Source: Eubacterium sp. (GTDB lineage: Bacteria > Bacillota > Clostridia > Lachnospirales > Lachnospiraceae). From it: a stretch of DNA of 64,000 bases. The stretch lies in assembly GCA_017430325.1 (NCBI GenBank), contig JAFRNE010000007.1:186001-250000 (forward strand). Reading direction: 5' to 3'. The first letter of the stretch is position 1, and the number at the start of each line of letters is the position of its first letter. Under the pieces are notes generated by a model, which was given only the letters and a program-made list of their open reading frames with translations, did not search any database and was not told where the DNA came from. Shown here in pieces: positions 26,024 through 34,547 of this stretch. A program made the translations under genes and the position numbers.

Positions 26024-27058
26024 TTACATAGCTGACATCATGCCATCCATTACAGAATCATAATGTCCGCTTACAAGGCCGAAATCCTTCTCCTTGTAAT
26101 TCCAGTATGCTCTGCCGATTCCGTATTTCTCAAATACAGAATTGATATCCTTCATCCATCTTACTGTATCTTCCGGATCAGCCTGATCGATTACACCGTA
26201 TTCACCGCAGTAAAGAGGGATATTTCTCTCTTCAGCGATCTTAAGTGCAGGCTCAAAAAGCTGCTCGAAGAACTCAGGTCCAAGTCCCTTGAAATCCTGT
26301 GTATAAAGAGCACCGCCAAGCTCCTGTGTGAGCATAAGGCTCTTCTCTCTATATTCTTCGATAGTTCCAGGATAACCGATCCTGAAATCGCTTGGCATAC
26401 CATCTACCCAGTAAGCAGCCTGGTGTGTAAAAATAAGCGGATCATAGCAATGGAAGGTATAGATAACCTTATCATCCTTAGGATCAACAAGCATAGGAAC
26501 AGCCGTGATACTGTTATATCTTACACCACCGAAGATGATCATTGAATCAGGAGCAACTTCTCTGATGGCAGGGATAGTTCTCATAACAACCTTGTTCCAA
26601 TCCTCAGCAACCTCGTCCTTGATGATCTCGTTAAGGAGCTCGTAGCATACAAAATCGCTGCAGTCAGCATATCTTGCTCCGATATATTTCCAAAGATGTA
26701 TAAATCTCTGAATATTTGCCTCGTTTGTAAAGAAATCAACTCTGTCGATCTTATCAAGCGGATCAAATGAATAACCAAAAGTCTTGTGAAGGTCGATGAT
26801 CATCTTGAGACCATTCTTCTTACACCAGTCTCTGCAGGCATCGATATACTTGAAGCCTTCTTCGATATAATCATTGTCATCTTTCTCGATTACATTGTAA
26901 TCAACAGGGACACGAACATGATCAAAGCCAAGACGTGCAATATTATCTACATCACTTTCAGTGATAAATGTATCATAATGCTCATAGGTGTATTCATCAC
27001 ACTGTGAAAGCCATCCACCTAAGTTTACCCCTTTAACAAAACCGCTTATCCTCTTCAT
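26024..27058 (-). CDS. glycoside hydrolase family 5, cytoplasmic
   Basis: 344 residues with GH5 hallmarks: opening FVKGVNLGGWLSQ, LGFDHVRVPVDYNV, acid/base glutamate in YELLNEI and nucleophile glutamate in YCGEYGV near the C-terminus. Members hydrolyse beta-glucosides or beta-mannosides. No signal peptide or binding module is present, so it probably acts on imported oligosaccharides. The ATG at 27058 is chosen for the GGGAGGAAG nine bases upstream; an upstream in-frame start has no such site. It is a single-gene unit between two terminators, with no clear promoter in the 190 AT-rich bases upstream. Confidence 0.9.
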   Translation of the reverse strand: MKRISGFVKGVNLGGWLSQCDEYTYEHYDTFITESDVDNIARLGFDHVRVPVDYNVIEKDDNDYIEEGFKYIDACRDWCKKNGLKMIIDLHKTFGYSFDPLDKIDRVDFFTNEANIQRFIHLWKYIGARYADCSDFVCYELLNEIIKDEVAEDWNKVVMRTIPAIREVAPDSMIIFGGVRYNSITAVPMLVDPKDDKVIYTFHCYDPLIFTHQAAYWVDGMPSDFRIGYPGTIEEYREKSLMLTQELGGALYTQDFKGLGPEFFEQLFEPALKIAEERNIPLYCGEYGVIDQADPEDTVRWMKDINSVFEKYGIGRAYWNYKEKDFGLVSGHYDSVMDGMMSAM

Positions 27059-27190
27059 GATACTTCCTCCCAAATATAGTTTTTCAACTTTAATTCTTGA
27101 TTGTTTACTGACTAAATAATATCCGAATACAATCTCTGAATATATCAAAATCATATCATATTATATAAAATATTTATACAATTTTTTACA

Positions 27191-27235
27191 TTAAAATACG
27201 CCCATTAATGCTGTCATATTCGCATTTACGGGCAT
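27191..27235 (-). terminator. probable terminator after the phosphoesterase gene
   Basis: Fourteen-position stem (27222-27235 with 27198-27211; one mismatch, two G-U) and ten-base loop, then a short U-rich run. The U-tract is weak. Confidence 0.5.
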
Positions 27236-27248
27236 CTTTATAGTACGC

Positions 27249-28130
27249 TCAACAAATATCAATGACCACAATTTCAGGTATATTATTAACCTTTATTTTT
27301 AATGAGTGCTGTCCCAGGCCGCTGGTCAGATACATCAGCTTGTCCGGATCCTTTTCACTTCTGTAAAGCCCTTTGGTATATTTCGGAAATATATTAAGTC
27401 TCGGTGAGATCATCCCCCCAACCTTAGGTATATTTACAAGTCCACCGTGGAAATGTCCTGAAAGCGAAAGCTCAGCTCCCCAGGCCGCATAGCTTTCAAA
27501 ATATTCCGGATTATGAGCAATCAGAATATTATAAACATCATCCGTAGCTTCCGGCTCGCCGATCAGCTCCCTGATAGCATCAACCGACAGCTCTCTTCTT
27601 TCTTTTCTTCTGAAATATTCAAGCGGCAGATCCAGTCCGAATATTCTGAGCCATCTACCGTTAACAGAAAATACTTCAGATGTATTTTTTAGATAATGTA
27701 CCTTATCCTCAATACCGCTCATGAATCTGTCATAAATAAGTGGATTATTCTCGTAAACCTTTAATTCAGCTCTCTTTTCATGATTACCCGGAGCCATGAT
27801 AACAGGGGCAATCTTATATAATCTGTCTATAAGATCAACAGATGGAAGTTCTTCAGATTTGCGGTAGCCGTTCAGCATATCACCACCGATTATGATAAGA
27901 TCCGGAGACGAATCCCTGATATTTCCGGCTATCCTTTCATTCATTGCGCCTTCCAACGCCTCATGAAAATCTGCAATAAAAGCAAGCCTTACCGGCTTGC
28001 CTTTAGTATTTTCTTTATTATTGATCTTTATATTTCTTACAGTAAGTGATCTAAGTTCTCTTCTGCTTTCAAGAAGCATAGCTCCTGCGAGAACACTACT
28101 GCCTACTATCAGATTTCTCATCATTTTCAT
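27249..28130 (-). CDS. membrane-anchored metallophosphoesterase, YkuE-like
   Basis: About 293 residues. A hydrophobic N-terminus (NLIVGSSVLAGAMLL) anchors or exports the protein. Calcineurin-like metal motifs follow: ADFHEA, GGDML, GNHEKR, IAHNPEYF and SGHFHGG. The family hydrolyses phosphoesters such as UDP-diacylglucosamine-like or nucleotide substrates; the substrate here is unknown. The start at 28130 follows GTGGTG; GTG and later ATG alternatives exist. Its 5' end overlaps the small membrane protein gene by 35 bases, so they are coupled. Confidence 0.87.
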   Translation of the reverse strand: MKMMRNLIVGSSVLAGAMLLESRRELRSLTVRNIKINNKENTKGKPVRLAFIADFHEALEGAMNERIAGNIRDSSPDLIIIGGDMLNGYRKSEELPSVDLIDRLYKIAPVIMAPGNHEKRAELKVYENNPLIYDRFMSGIEDKVHYLKNTSEVFSVNGRWLRIFGLDLPLEYFRRKERRELSVDAIRELIGEPEATDDVYNILIAHNPEYFESYAAWGAELSLSGHFHGGLVNIPKVGGMISPRLNIFPKYTKGLYRSEKDPDKLMYLTSGLGQHSLKIKVNNIPEIVVIDIC

Positions 28131-28374
28131 TCGTTTCACCACTTACGATCTTTCTGCCATATGCATTATCAAGTACGCCTCTTACCCAGATGATAACATA
28201 GATAACACATGGAACTATTATTGCCGCGAAAAGGAAACCAAGGTAAAGCTTACTTCCGATTATCGCACAAACAAAAGCGGCGATCACCAGCACAACTATT
28301 ATTATGACAGTTATAAGTGCCAGAAGCCTGGTTCCTTTACTGTATTTCTTTTCCGAATTCATATTATTATCCAT
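28096..28374 (-). CDS. small two-helix membrane protein, function unknown
   Basis: 92 residues with two strongly hydrophobic segments (about 17-40 and 46-64), a short charged N-terminus and an acidic, Asn-rich C-terminus (GETNENDEKSD). No family was recognised. AAGGATAAGGG precedes the ATG. It lies between rarA and the phosphoesterase, overlapping the latter, in a likely five-gene operon that starts with a TetR regulator. Confidence 0.75.
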   Translation of the reverse strand: MDNNMNSEKKYSKGTRLLALITVIIIVVLVIAAFVCAIIGSKLYLGFLFAAIIVPCVIYVIIWVRGVLDNAYGRKIVSGETNENDEKSDSRQ

Positions 28375-28423
28375 CAGACCCTTATCCTTCTAAATATTGA
28401 TCACTAAACACCTTTAGATGAAT

Positions 28424-29752
28424 CTATTCTTCGGCATCTGTGCCCTTGATCTTCTTAAACCACTCTTTTATCTCCTTCTCATGACCATTGTCTGAAGGGA
28501 TATAGAATTGTTCATCAACAAGATTATCAGGGAGATACTGCTGTTTAACATAATGGTTAGGGTAATCATGAGCATATTTATAACCTGCATGGCCAAGCTC
28601 CTTAGCGCCTTTATAATGAGCATCGCAAAGGTGGTCAGGGACATGAGAATTGCCGTATTTCTTCACAGCATCCATAGCACTGTAGATAGCATTCACCACA
28701 GAATTGCTCTTTGGTGCGGTTGCCACATATGTTGCTGCGTGAGCAAGGATTATCTGTGATTCAGGATAACCAACCCTTTCAACCGCCTGAGCGCAGGCAG
28801 TTGCAACAACGATCGCATTCGGATCAGCGTTACCGACATCCTCGGAAGCACAGATCATTATACGTCTCGCAATGAATTTCACATCCTCACCGGCATAGAT
28901 CATCTTTGCAAGATAATAAACCGCCGCATCAGGGTCTGAACCTCTCATGGACTTGATAAAGGCAGAAATAATATCATAATGATTATCTCCATCCTTCTCG
29001 TATCTTATCGACCTTCTCTGGATGCATTCTTCGGCAACATGAAGATTGATAATGATCTTACCGCTCTTCTTATCTCTCTCTGTAGAAAGAACTCCAAGCT
29101 CAACCGCATTGAGCGCATGTCTGGCATCGCCCTCAGCCATATCAGCCAGAAAATCAACCGCCTCGTCCGTGATCTCAGCATTGTAAGCAGCCATGCCTTC
29201 TTCAGAATAAACAGCTCTCTTAATAAGCTTCTTTATATCCTCAGCCGAAAGCGGCTTAAGATAAAATACGTTAGATCTCGAGATCAGAGCATTATTCACT
29301 TCAAAATAAGGATTCTCAGTTGTTGCACCTATCAGTATGACTGTTCCGTCTTCAACATAAGGCAGAAGAAAATCCTGCTGTGCTTTATTGAATCTATGGA
29401 TCTCGTCCACAAAAAGTATGGTCTTCTTACCATACATACCTAGATTATCCTTAGCCTGTTTTATGACCTCTTCCATATCCTTCTTGCCGGAAGTCGTTGC
29501 ATTTATCTCTTTAAAGAAGGAGCTGGTGGTATTTGCTATGACCATTGCGAGACTTGTTTTTCCGGTTCCGGGAGGTCCGTATAAAATAATAGAACTGAGT
29601 TTATCAGCTTTGATGACTCTGTACAGCAGTTTATCCCTTCCAAGTATATGCTCCTGACCAACGATGTCATCAAGACTCTTCGGTCTCAGCCTTCTTGCAA
29701 GGGGAGAATCACCCTTACTCTTCTCAGTTCTCATAAAATCAAATATATCCAT
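28424..29752 (-). CDS. rarA: replication-associated recombination protein RarA (MgsA)
   Basis: AAA+ ATPase acting at stalled replication forks, 442 residues. It shows PLARRLRPKSLDDIVGQEH, Walker A YGPPGTGKTSLA, Walker B LFVDEIHRFNKAQQD, sensor IGATTENPYFEVN, and the C-terminal tetramerisation region (IYAGEDVKFIARRIMICASEDVG, HYKGAKELGHAGYKYAHDYPNH). It begins four bases after a stand-alone receiver gene, an unusual neighbour. Confidence 0.95.
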   Translation of the reverse strand: MDIFDFMRTEKSKGDSPLARRLRPKSLDDIVGQEHILGRDKLLYRVIKADKLSSIILYGPPGTGKTSLAMVIANTTSSFFKEINATTSGKKDMEEVIKQAKDNLGMYGKKTILFVDEIHRFNKAQQDFLLPYVEDGTVILIGATTENPYFEVNNALISRSNVFYLKPLSAEDIKKLIKRAVYSEEGMAAYNAEITDEAVDFLADMAEGDARHALNAVELGVLSTERDKKSGKIIINLHVAEECIQRRSIRYEKDGDNHYDIISAFIKSMRGSDPDAAVYYLAKMIYAGEDVKFIARRIMICASEDVGNADPNAIVVATACAQAVERVGYPESQIILAHAATYVATAPKSNSVVNAIYSAMDAVKKYGNSHVPDHLCDAHYKGAKELGHAGYKYAHDYPNHYVKQQYLPDNLVDEQFYIPSDNGHEKEIKEWFKKIKGTDAEE

Positions 29753-29756
29753 TTTA

Positions 29757-30149
29757 TTAATCTACTAATCCCATTTTCTTGATAATACTGTCAAACTTAA
29801 CAATATCGATCGGTTTGCAGATATATTCATCATAATCGTCACTTGCGTACGAAGAATCAAAGCCCTCGTCAAGAGCGCTGATCATAATGATCTTACATCT
29901 TGATATACGTGGTATACCGAGCTTTCTCTCAGCATTTCTGATGGACTCAAGAGCCTTGTAGCCATCGATCTTCGGCATCATAATATCAAGACATACGAGG
30001 TCGAATTTACTATTTGAAGTTGCGGCCTTAACAAAGCTGTCAACAGCCTCTATTCCGTCTCTGGCAAGTACAACCTCTCCGTATTTTGCAAGAAGCTTGG
30101 TAAGAAACTTACCACTCGCCATATCGTCTTCAGCAACCAAAACCTTCAT
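29757..30149 (-). CDS. stand-alone response-regulator receiver domain
   Basis: 130 residues, CheY-like, with no output domain: acidic pair in VAEDDMAS (D8, D9), phospho-acceptor in LDIMMPK (about D55), conserved Ser in MISALDEG and Lys in CKPIDIV. No histidine kinase is adjacent. It sits between a TetR regulator and rarA with short gaps (16 and 4 bases), so it is probably co-transcribed with them. The kinase and target are not visible in this window. Confidence 0.9.
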   Translation of the reverse strand: MKVLVAEDDMASGKFLTKLLAKYGEVVLARDGIEAVDSFVKAATSNSKFDLVCLDIMMPKIDGYKALESIRNAERKLGIPRISRCKIIMISALDEGFDSSYASDDYDEYICKPIDIVKFDSIIKKMGLVD

Positions 30150-30165
30150 TTACTTCTACCTCCAA

Positions 30166-30756
30166 TCAGTCAATAGTGAGTACTTTTATTACTCTTTCGA
30201 GATAACTATTCAGCTCAGACTGGAAGGTTTCCCTCTTAAATACATATCTTCTTCCAAGTGTAAGCTGATAGATCATGCCTGTTAAAAGAACTGCAAGCTG
30301 CTCAGCAGGAATATCGCCCTTGATCTCTTTATTCTCGATAGCCTTCCGGAACAGTGCCTCTATAAAGCTCCGTCTTGCCAGTGTAGCTTCAGCAACCTTA
30401 TCACGTGTAACAGGATTGTGAAGAAGTTCTTCATACTGGAGCATGATAACTGACAAAGCGTAGTAATTATCATAATAAGTTGCATACGAATCAACGTAAG
30501 TCTTAACCTTATCGATGCAGCTTGATTCTTTAGAACTTACTGTTGCTCTTATGCCCTTATCGAACTTGAAATAATAATCGACCACATCCTTCAGCACTTC
30601 ATCAACACTGCCATAATACTTATACAGAAGCGCTTCGGACATATTTTCCTTAATGGCAATATTTTTAGTTGTCAATGCAGAAAGACCCGATTCGCATATT
30701 ATATCAATGGATGTCGAAATGATCCTGTCTTTCTTTGAAATATAATCCTCAACCAA
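30166..30756 (-). CDS. TetR/AcrR family transcriptional regulator (TTG start)
   Basis: 196 residues with the N-terminal TetR helix-turn-helix (KKDRIISTSIDIICESGLSALTTKNIA, then EALLYKYYGSVDEVLKDVV) and a divergent C-terminal ligand domain. The TTG start at 30756 has GGGGG eight bases upstream, and the HTH begins at the usual distance. It leads the operon with the receiver domain and rarA. Just upstream, TTAC and GTAA half-sites flank the GGGGG, a possible but weak autoregulatory site. Confidence 0.88.
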   Translation of the reverse strand: MVEDYISKKDRIISTSIDIICESGLSALTTKNIAIKENMSEALLYKYYGSVDEVLKDVVDYYFKFDKGIRATVSSKESSCIDKVKTYVDSYATYYDNYYALSVIMLQYEELLHNPVTRDKVAEATLARRSFIEALFRKAIENKEIKGDIPAEQLAVLLTGMIYQLTLGRRYVFKRETFQSELNSYLERVIKVLTID

Positions 30757-30795
30757 AATTCTTACCCCCGAGTAAACATTATACTGCTATTTATC

Positions 30796-30824
30796 ATTTT
30801 ATAGAACGAATAAATATTTGTCAA
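30796..30824 (-). promoter_or_regulatory. sigma-A promoter of the tetR-receiver-rarA operon
   Basis: TTGACA (30819-30824) and TAAAAT (30796-30801) with 17-base spacing on the minus strand, 40 bases before the TTG start. Confidence 0.75.
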
Positions 30825-30882
30825 ATTATTTTTTGTTAGTTTTCAACAAAAAAAGTATATCTATTTGTTAAATAATAATAAG

Positions 30883-30909
30883 AAAAAGCTGCACATCTGT
30901 GCAGCTTTT
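30883..30909 (-). terminator. intrinsic terminator after the cold-shock gene
   Basis: Eleven-base perfect stem (30899-30909 with 30884-30894), four-base loop and U-rich tail on the minus strand. Confidence 0.88.
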
Positions 30910-30958
30910 CTTAATTCGACTTGCTAATCGTAATCTTGTTTAATCTATTATAGATAAA

Positions 30959-31162
30959 TTATTTGATCACTGTAACATTAGTAGCCTGTGGTCCCTTAGC
31001 GCCATCAGAAACATCAAACTCTACAGCCTGATTCTCTTCAAGTGTCTTGAAACCTTCCATGTTAAGGCCTGAAAAATGTACAAATACATCCTTGCCTTCT
31101 TCGTCAGTGATGAATCCATAACCCTTCTGGTTATTGAACCACTTAACTGTTCCCTTAGCCAT
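30959..31162 (-). CDS. cold-shock protein (CspA family)
   Basis: 67 residues, a complete single CSD OB-fold: [16 protein letters not shown] with RNP1, then DVFVHFSGL (RNP2) and [11 protein letters not shown] at the end. It binds single-stranded RNA and DNA as an RNA chaperone. The ATG at 31162 is chosen because GGAGGG is eight bases upstream; the ATG two codons earlier is too close. It is a single-gene unit with its own promoter and terminator. The short leader contains a GTGT/ACAC hairpin with U-A flanks. Confidence 0.97.
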   Translation of the reverse strand: MAKGTVKWFNNQKGYGFITDEEGKDVFVHFSGLNMEGFKTLEENQAVEFDVSDGAKGPQATNVTVIK

Positions 31163-31209
31163 ATTCATTTCCCTCCAAAAATCTTTTCGTGTCTTTCAAC
31201 ACAAAAATT

Positions 31210-31238
31210 ATTATAGTACCGGTCAGTGATTATTTCAA
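31210..31238 (-). promoter_or_regulatory. sigma-A promoter of the cold-shock gene
   Basis: TTGAAA (31233-31238), 17-base spacer, TATAAT (31210-31215) on the minus strand. Confidence 0.82.
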
Positions 31239-31253
31239 GGAAAACTTATTATT

Positions 31254-32150
31254 TTAAGCTATACTGATCACATTCCTGTCGTGATCATAAAAATAAATTG
31301 AATCTGAAAGATATTCTGTAGGATTCTCCAAAGAACAGTTTACACTTTCAACCATTCCTTTCAGGAAATCCTTATCATCACAGATGCTTTGCGGAACAAC
31401 GATCAGTTCATTGATACTTGACGGAAGTATATAATAATTTTCCTCAAAGGCCCTGTATATCTCCTCAGGAACATCTTTATATAAAAGAGATGAAGCGCCG
31501 TAGAACATGCTGTTATTTGTCACTATGAAGAAAGGATTATCAATAACTCCCGGTTCTTTAGCCATTCTCTCTCCGCCCATCCTGATGAGCATTTTATCAA
31601 GTCTTTCAATACGCGCCGGAAAATCCCGGACAGAATTCTCTATTGCGATATTCCAAAGGTCTTCGGTATTCAGCCCCCATAAACCGGCCAGCTTATTATC
31701 GATCAGAGTACTTGCATTCATTTCATTGATCCTGAAATACAGTCTAAAGGTTATTGCAAGATCGTTAAACGCTATATGCGGGCACCTTTCCAGCAGCTTC
31801 TCGTTCTTATCCTGGTTGATCAGAGCAAGTATGATCCTGTCTCTTGACTTTTCCAGACTGATATCCGTGGAAATATCAGCTCTCACAGCATTATCGATAG
31901 CATTTGACACTTCAGGGATAAGCCTGTCCATTATCTTCTCAAGGTATTCCTCATCCTCAATATCATTAAGCTTGTCCGTATAGATGCAGGGCATGGTATT
32001 AAGCTCTCTTACCTTTACCGATATACCCTCCGTTACTATTCCGTTGTTTTTTCTGCAGGTAACGAGGCTCACGTCCTCAATATCGTACTTTTCAGCGAGT
32101 TTTTCCTTTAATTCGTCACAGATTCTTTCTATCAGTTCGTTTTTATTCAT
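31254..32150 (-). CDS. DUF5688 family protein
   Basis: 298 residues resembling DUF5688, a family common in Lachnospiraceae with no known function. Seen are an N-terminal acidic helical region, a central part (AFNDLAITFRLYFRI, LWGLNTEDLWNIAIENS) and a C-terminal IDNPFFIVTNNSMFYGASSLLY. No signal peptide or membrane segment is present. The ATG at 32150 has AGGAG at good spacing, but that site lies within a stable hairpin (see the leader entry). No promoter is evident between the hisC terminator and the gene. Confidence 0.8.
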   Translation of the reverse strand: MNKNELIERICDELKEKLAEKYDIEDVSLVTCRKNNGIVTEGISVKVRELNTMPCIYTDKLNDIEDEEYLEKIMDRLIPEVSNAIDNAVRADISTDISLEKSRDRIILALINQDKNEKLLERCPHIAFNDLAITFRLYFRINEMNASTLIDNKLAGLWGLNTEDLWNIAIENSVRDFPARIERLDKMLIRMGGERMAKEPGVIDNPFFIVTNNSMFYGASSLLYKDVPEEIYRAFEENYYILPSSINELIVVPQSICDDKDFLKGMVESVNCSLENPTEYLSDSIYFYDHDRNVISIA

Positions 32151-32157
32151 ATTATTT

Positions 32158-32194
32158 CTCCTGTATTCTTTATTATTCAACTGCAATACAGGAA
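32158..32194 (-). promoter_or_regulatory. leader hairpin covering the DUF5688 ribosome binding site
   Basis: In the mRNA, 32194-32185 pairs with 32167-32158 over ten positions (one G-U) around a 17-base loop. The 3' arm contains the whole GGAG Shine-Dalgarno of the gene starting at 32150. Translation would be low unless the hairpin opens, as in RNA thermometers or ligand-controlled leaders. Confidence 0.55.
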
Positions 32195-32224
32195 GGGCCT
32201 TGTGCGCAGGCCGGATGAATGAAA

Positions 32225-32253
32225 TAAAAAGGGAGACCGGTAAAAGTCTCCCT
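32225..32253 (-). terminator. intrinsic terminator after hisC
   Basis: Seven-base GGGAGAC stem (32246-32252 with 32231-32237), eight-base loop, then UUUUUAUUU on the minus strand. Confidence 0.85.
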
Positions 32254-32308
32254 CCGGATAAACTATATTATATTGTCCGAAAATATCCTTGTCAAATCAG
32301 CAAGGTCG

Positions 32309-33367
32309 TTATTTTGTAGCGCTACAAAATGTTTCCAGGACTTTAATTACCCTTTCCATCTCCTCATCAGTTCCGATAGTTATCCTAAGGAAATTATCGA
32401 TCCTCGGAGCATTGAAGTGTCTGAAAAAGATCTTATTCTCTCTCATCTTCTCAAATATCTCCGTAGCAGGAACTGTCTTGTGAGAAACAAATACAAAGTT
32501 CGCCTTAGATGGAAGCACTGTAAATCCAAGTCTTTCAAGCTCAGCTGTAAACTTCTCTCTTGTATTTATAATCTTGCCGACAGACTCTCTGAAATAATCT
32601 TCATCGTCTATTATAGCAGAACCAAGAACAAGCGATGGTGTATTCATGGTATATGAATTAACCGAATATTTAACATCATTAAGATATTTGATGAGTTCGG
32701 CATTACCCATAGCATAACCGATCCTGAGACCTGCCATGGATCTTGACTTCGAGAAGGTCCTTACAACAAGGAGATTCTCATACTTATCGATCAGAGGAAG
32801 CGCTGTCTCACCGCCGAAATCGATATATGCCTCATCAATTATCACAACGGATGATGGATTGGCCTTAACGATATCTTCGATAAAATCAAGGCCAACAAGC
32901 TTACCTGTAGGAGCATTTGGATTCGGGAAGATTATTCCGCCATTCTCCTTCTTGTAATCCTCTTTAACGATATTGAAATTCTCATCAAGCGGCTTCTTCT
33001 CGTAAGGAATCCTGTAGACATCAGCCCAGACATCATAGAATGAATATGTGATATCAGGAAAAAATACAGGCTTATCCGAATTGAAGAAGGTCAAAAAGCA
33101 CATTGAAATAACATCATCCGAACCAACTCCCACAAATACCTGCTCAGGCTTAAGCTTGTGATACTCTGCAAGCTTATCCACAAGAAGCGAAGACTTTGGG
33201 TCAGGATATTTACGAAGATTGTCCAGATCAAGCCTAATACTTCTCACCTTATCTGACGGTCCGTATGGGTTCTCATTTGTATTTAATTTAATGATATCGT
33301 CTACCTTTGGCTGTTCACCCGGAACATAAGGTACAACTTTTCTAATATTATCTTTCCAGCTGTTCAT
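32309..33367 (-). CDS. hisC: histidinol-phosphate aminotransferase
   Basis: PLP class-II-like aminotransferase for histidine synthesis, 352 residues. It shows KLNTNENPYGPS, FVGVGSDDVISM, the NPNAPTG motif, IDEAYIDFG and the PLP lysine in RTFSKSRSMAGLRIGY, ending with a C-terminal arginine in NFLRITIG. No other his genes are adjacent. It follows murI by 35 bases without a visible promoter, so it is likely part of the CopZ-like/murI/hisC unit and ends at the terminator 32225-32253. A broader aromatic aminotransferase role cannot be excluded. Confidence 0.93.
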   Translation of the reverse strand: MNSWKDNIRKVVPYVPGEQPKVDDIIKLNTNENPYGPSDKVRSIRLDLDNLRKYPDPKSSLLVDKLAEYHKLKPEQVFVGVGSDDVISMCFLTFFNSDKPVFFPDITYSFYDVWADVYRIPYEKKPLDENFNIVKEDYKKENGGIIFPNPNAPTGKLVGLDFIEDIVKANPSSVVIIDEAYIDFGGETALPLIDKYENLLVVRTFSKSRSMAGLRIGYAMGNAELIKYLNDVKYSVNSYTMNTPSLVLGSAIIDDEDYFRESVGKIINTREKFTAELERLGFTVLPSKANFVFVSHKTVPATEIFEKMRENKIFFRHFNAPRIDNFLRITIGTDEEMERVIKVLETFCSATK

Positions 33368-33402
33368 ATTATTTACCTTTTATTATTTATACTTATAATA
33401 CA

Positions 33403-34218
33403 TTAAATACTTCTTACTTCCTCAAGACGATTATGCAGCGTCTTGATATGTGTAAGCATCTTTTCGTCCGTGATCGGCCTGCCTGATGCAAAGTAGGAAA
33501 CCTTCGGGTATTTAAGCACATCCTCCGGATTCTTATAGAATATCTCTCTTTCGGAACGGTCTATCTTAAGTCCACACTTCTCGGCGAGATGTCTGATAGT
33601 ACCATTATTTCCATCAATGATCTCTAATTCATCTCCGAAAATCTTTCTATATATAGGCTTAAAATAATTGAAATGAGTGCATCCCAGCACAAGTTCTGAA
33701 TACTTTGACAGGTCGTAAGGCTTAAGCTCCGAAGCTATATAATCAAATGCCTCATGAGATTCATACATCTCGTTCTCAGCCAGGCTTACAAGTCTTGGCA
33801 TAGGAAGCAGGTCACATACATGTTCTGTATCAACTCTGTCTATCAAAGTTTTCAGCTTATTCTCTCTGATGGTAACAGGCGTCGCCATGACCAATACTCT
33901 CTTGCTGTTGCTGTGATGGACTGCAGGCTTAACTGCCGGCTCCATACCGATGATCGGAATATCATAGAGTTTTCTTAGCTTTTCTATCGCAACACTTGTC
34001 GCGGTATTGCAGGCTATTATCACCACATCCGAGCCCTGTTTTATCAGAAAATCTACTATATCTGTTGTATATGAAATTATCTCTTCAGGCTTTTTAGTGC
34101 CATAAGGTACATGATCCACATCAGCATAGAATATGTATTCTTCATCAGGAAGCAGATGAAATGCCTCATGCAGCACGGACAGACCGCCCATACCCGAATC
34201 CAATAGTCCTATTTTCAT
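33403..34218 (-). CDS. murI: glutamate racemase
   Basis: Makes D-glutamate for peptidoglycan. 271 residues with the aspartate motif LLDSGMGGLSVL, DVDHVPYGTK, the first catalytic cysteine in IIACNTATSVA (about C70) and the second in LGCTHFNYF. The gene overlaps the upstream metal-binding protein by four bases (ATGA). Both catalytic cysteines are intact. Confidence 0.95.
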   Translation of the reverse strand: MKIGLLDSGMGGLSVLHEAFHLLPDEEYIFYADVDHVPYGTKKPEEIISYTTDIVDFLIKQGSDVVIIACNTATSVAIEKLRKLYDIPIIGMEPAVKPAVHHSNSKRVLVMATPVTIRENKLKTLIDRVDTEHVCDLLPMPRLVSLAENEMYESHEAFDYIASELKPYDLSKYSELVLGCTHFNYFKPIYRKIFGDELEIIDGNNGTIRHLAEKCGLKIDRSEREIFYKNPEDVLKYPKVSYFASGRPITDEKMLTHIKTLHNRLEEVRSI

Positions 34219-34463
34219 TTTGAGAAAAGTCCTTTTTTAACGTATTCTTCCGAAGTAAATGAAGTGAATTTATAACCGGTCTCTTCAACCGCTTTCTTTA
34301 CAGCTTCTTCATCAAGCTGTGTTTCTGAGATTATCTCAGCATTGTTATCTTTACGTGAAGCCTTAACCTTCTTAACATCAAAGGCTTTTCTTATCGCATC
34401 ATTAACATGTGCTTCACACATTCCGCACATCATACCCTCTATTCCAACTGTAGTCTTGAACAT
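34215..34463 (-). CDS. heavy-metal-associated (CopZ-like) domain protein
   Basis: 82 residues with the HMA motif GMMCGMCEAHVNDAI, a CxxC metal site as in copper chaperones, then a ferredoxin-like fold (KKVKASRKDNNAEI, AVKKAVEETGYKF). A short C-terminal extension (FTSFTSEEYVKKGLFSK) goes beyond the usual ~68-residue chaperone. The ATG at 34463 follows AAGGAG by seven bases. No copper ATPase is adjacent; it is instead coupled to murI. Copper as the ligand is an inference. Confidence 0.85.
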   Translation of the reverse strand: MFKTTVGIEGMMCGMCEAHVNDAIRKAFDVKKVKASRKDNNAEIISETQLDEEAVKKAVEETGYKFTSFTSEEYVKKGLFSK

Positions 34464-34488
34464 ATGTCTGCTCCTTTCTGTTAACACA

Positions 34489-34520
34489 AATACAAGGCGG
34501 CTTAATCGCCGCCTTGTATT
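34489..34520 (-). terminator. terminator after the DUF1858 gene
   Basis: Strong GC-rich stem of up to 13 pairs (34508-34520 with 34489-34501) and six-base loop; the minus-strand tail is a modest U/G mix. Confidence 0.75.
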
Positions 34521-34547
34521 ATAACACATTATGAAATAAATAACACT

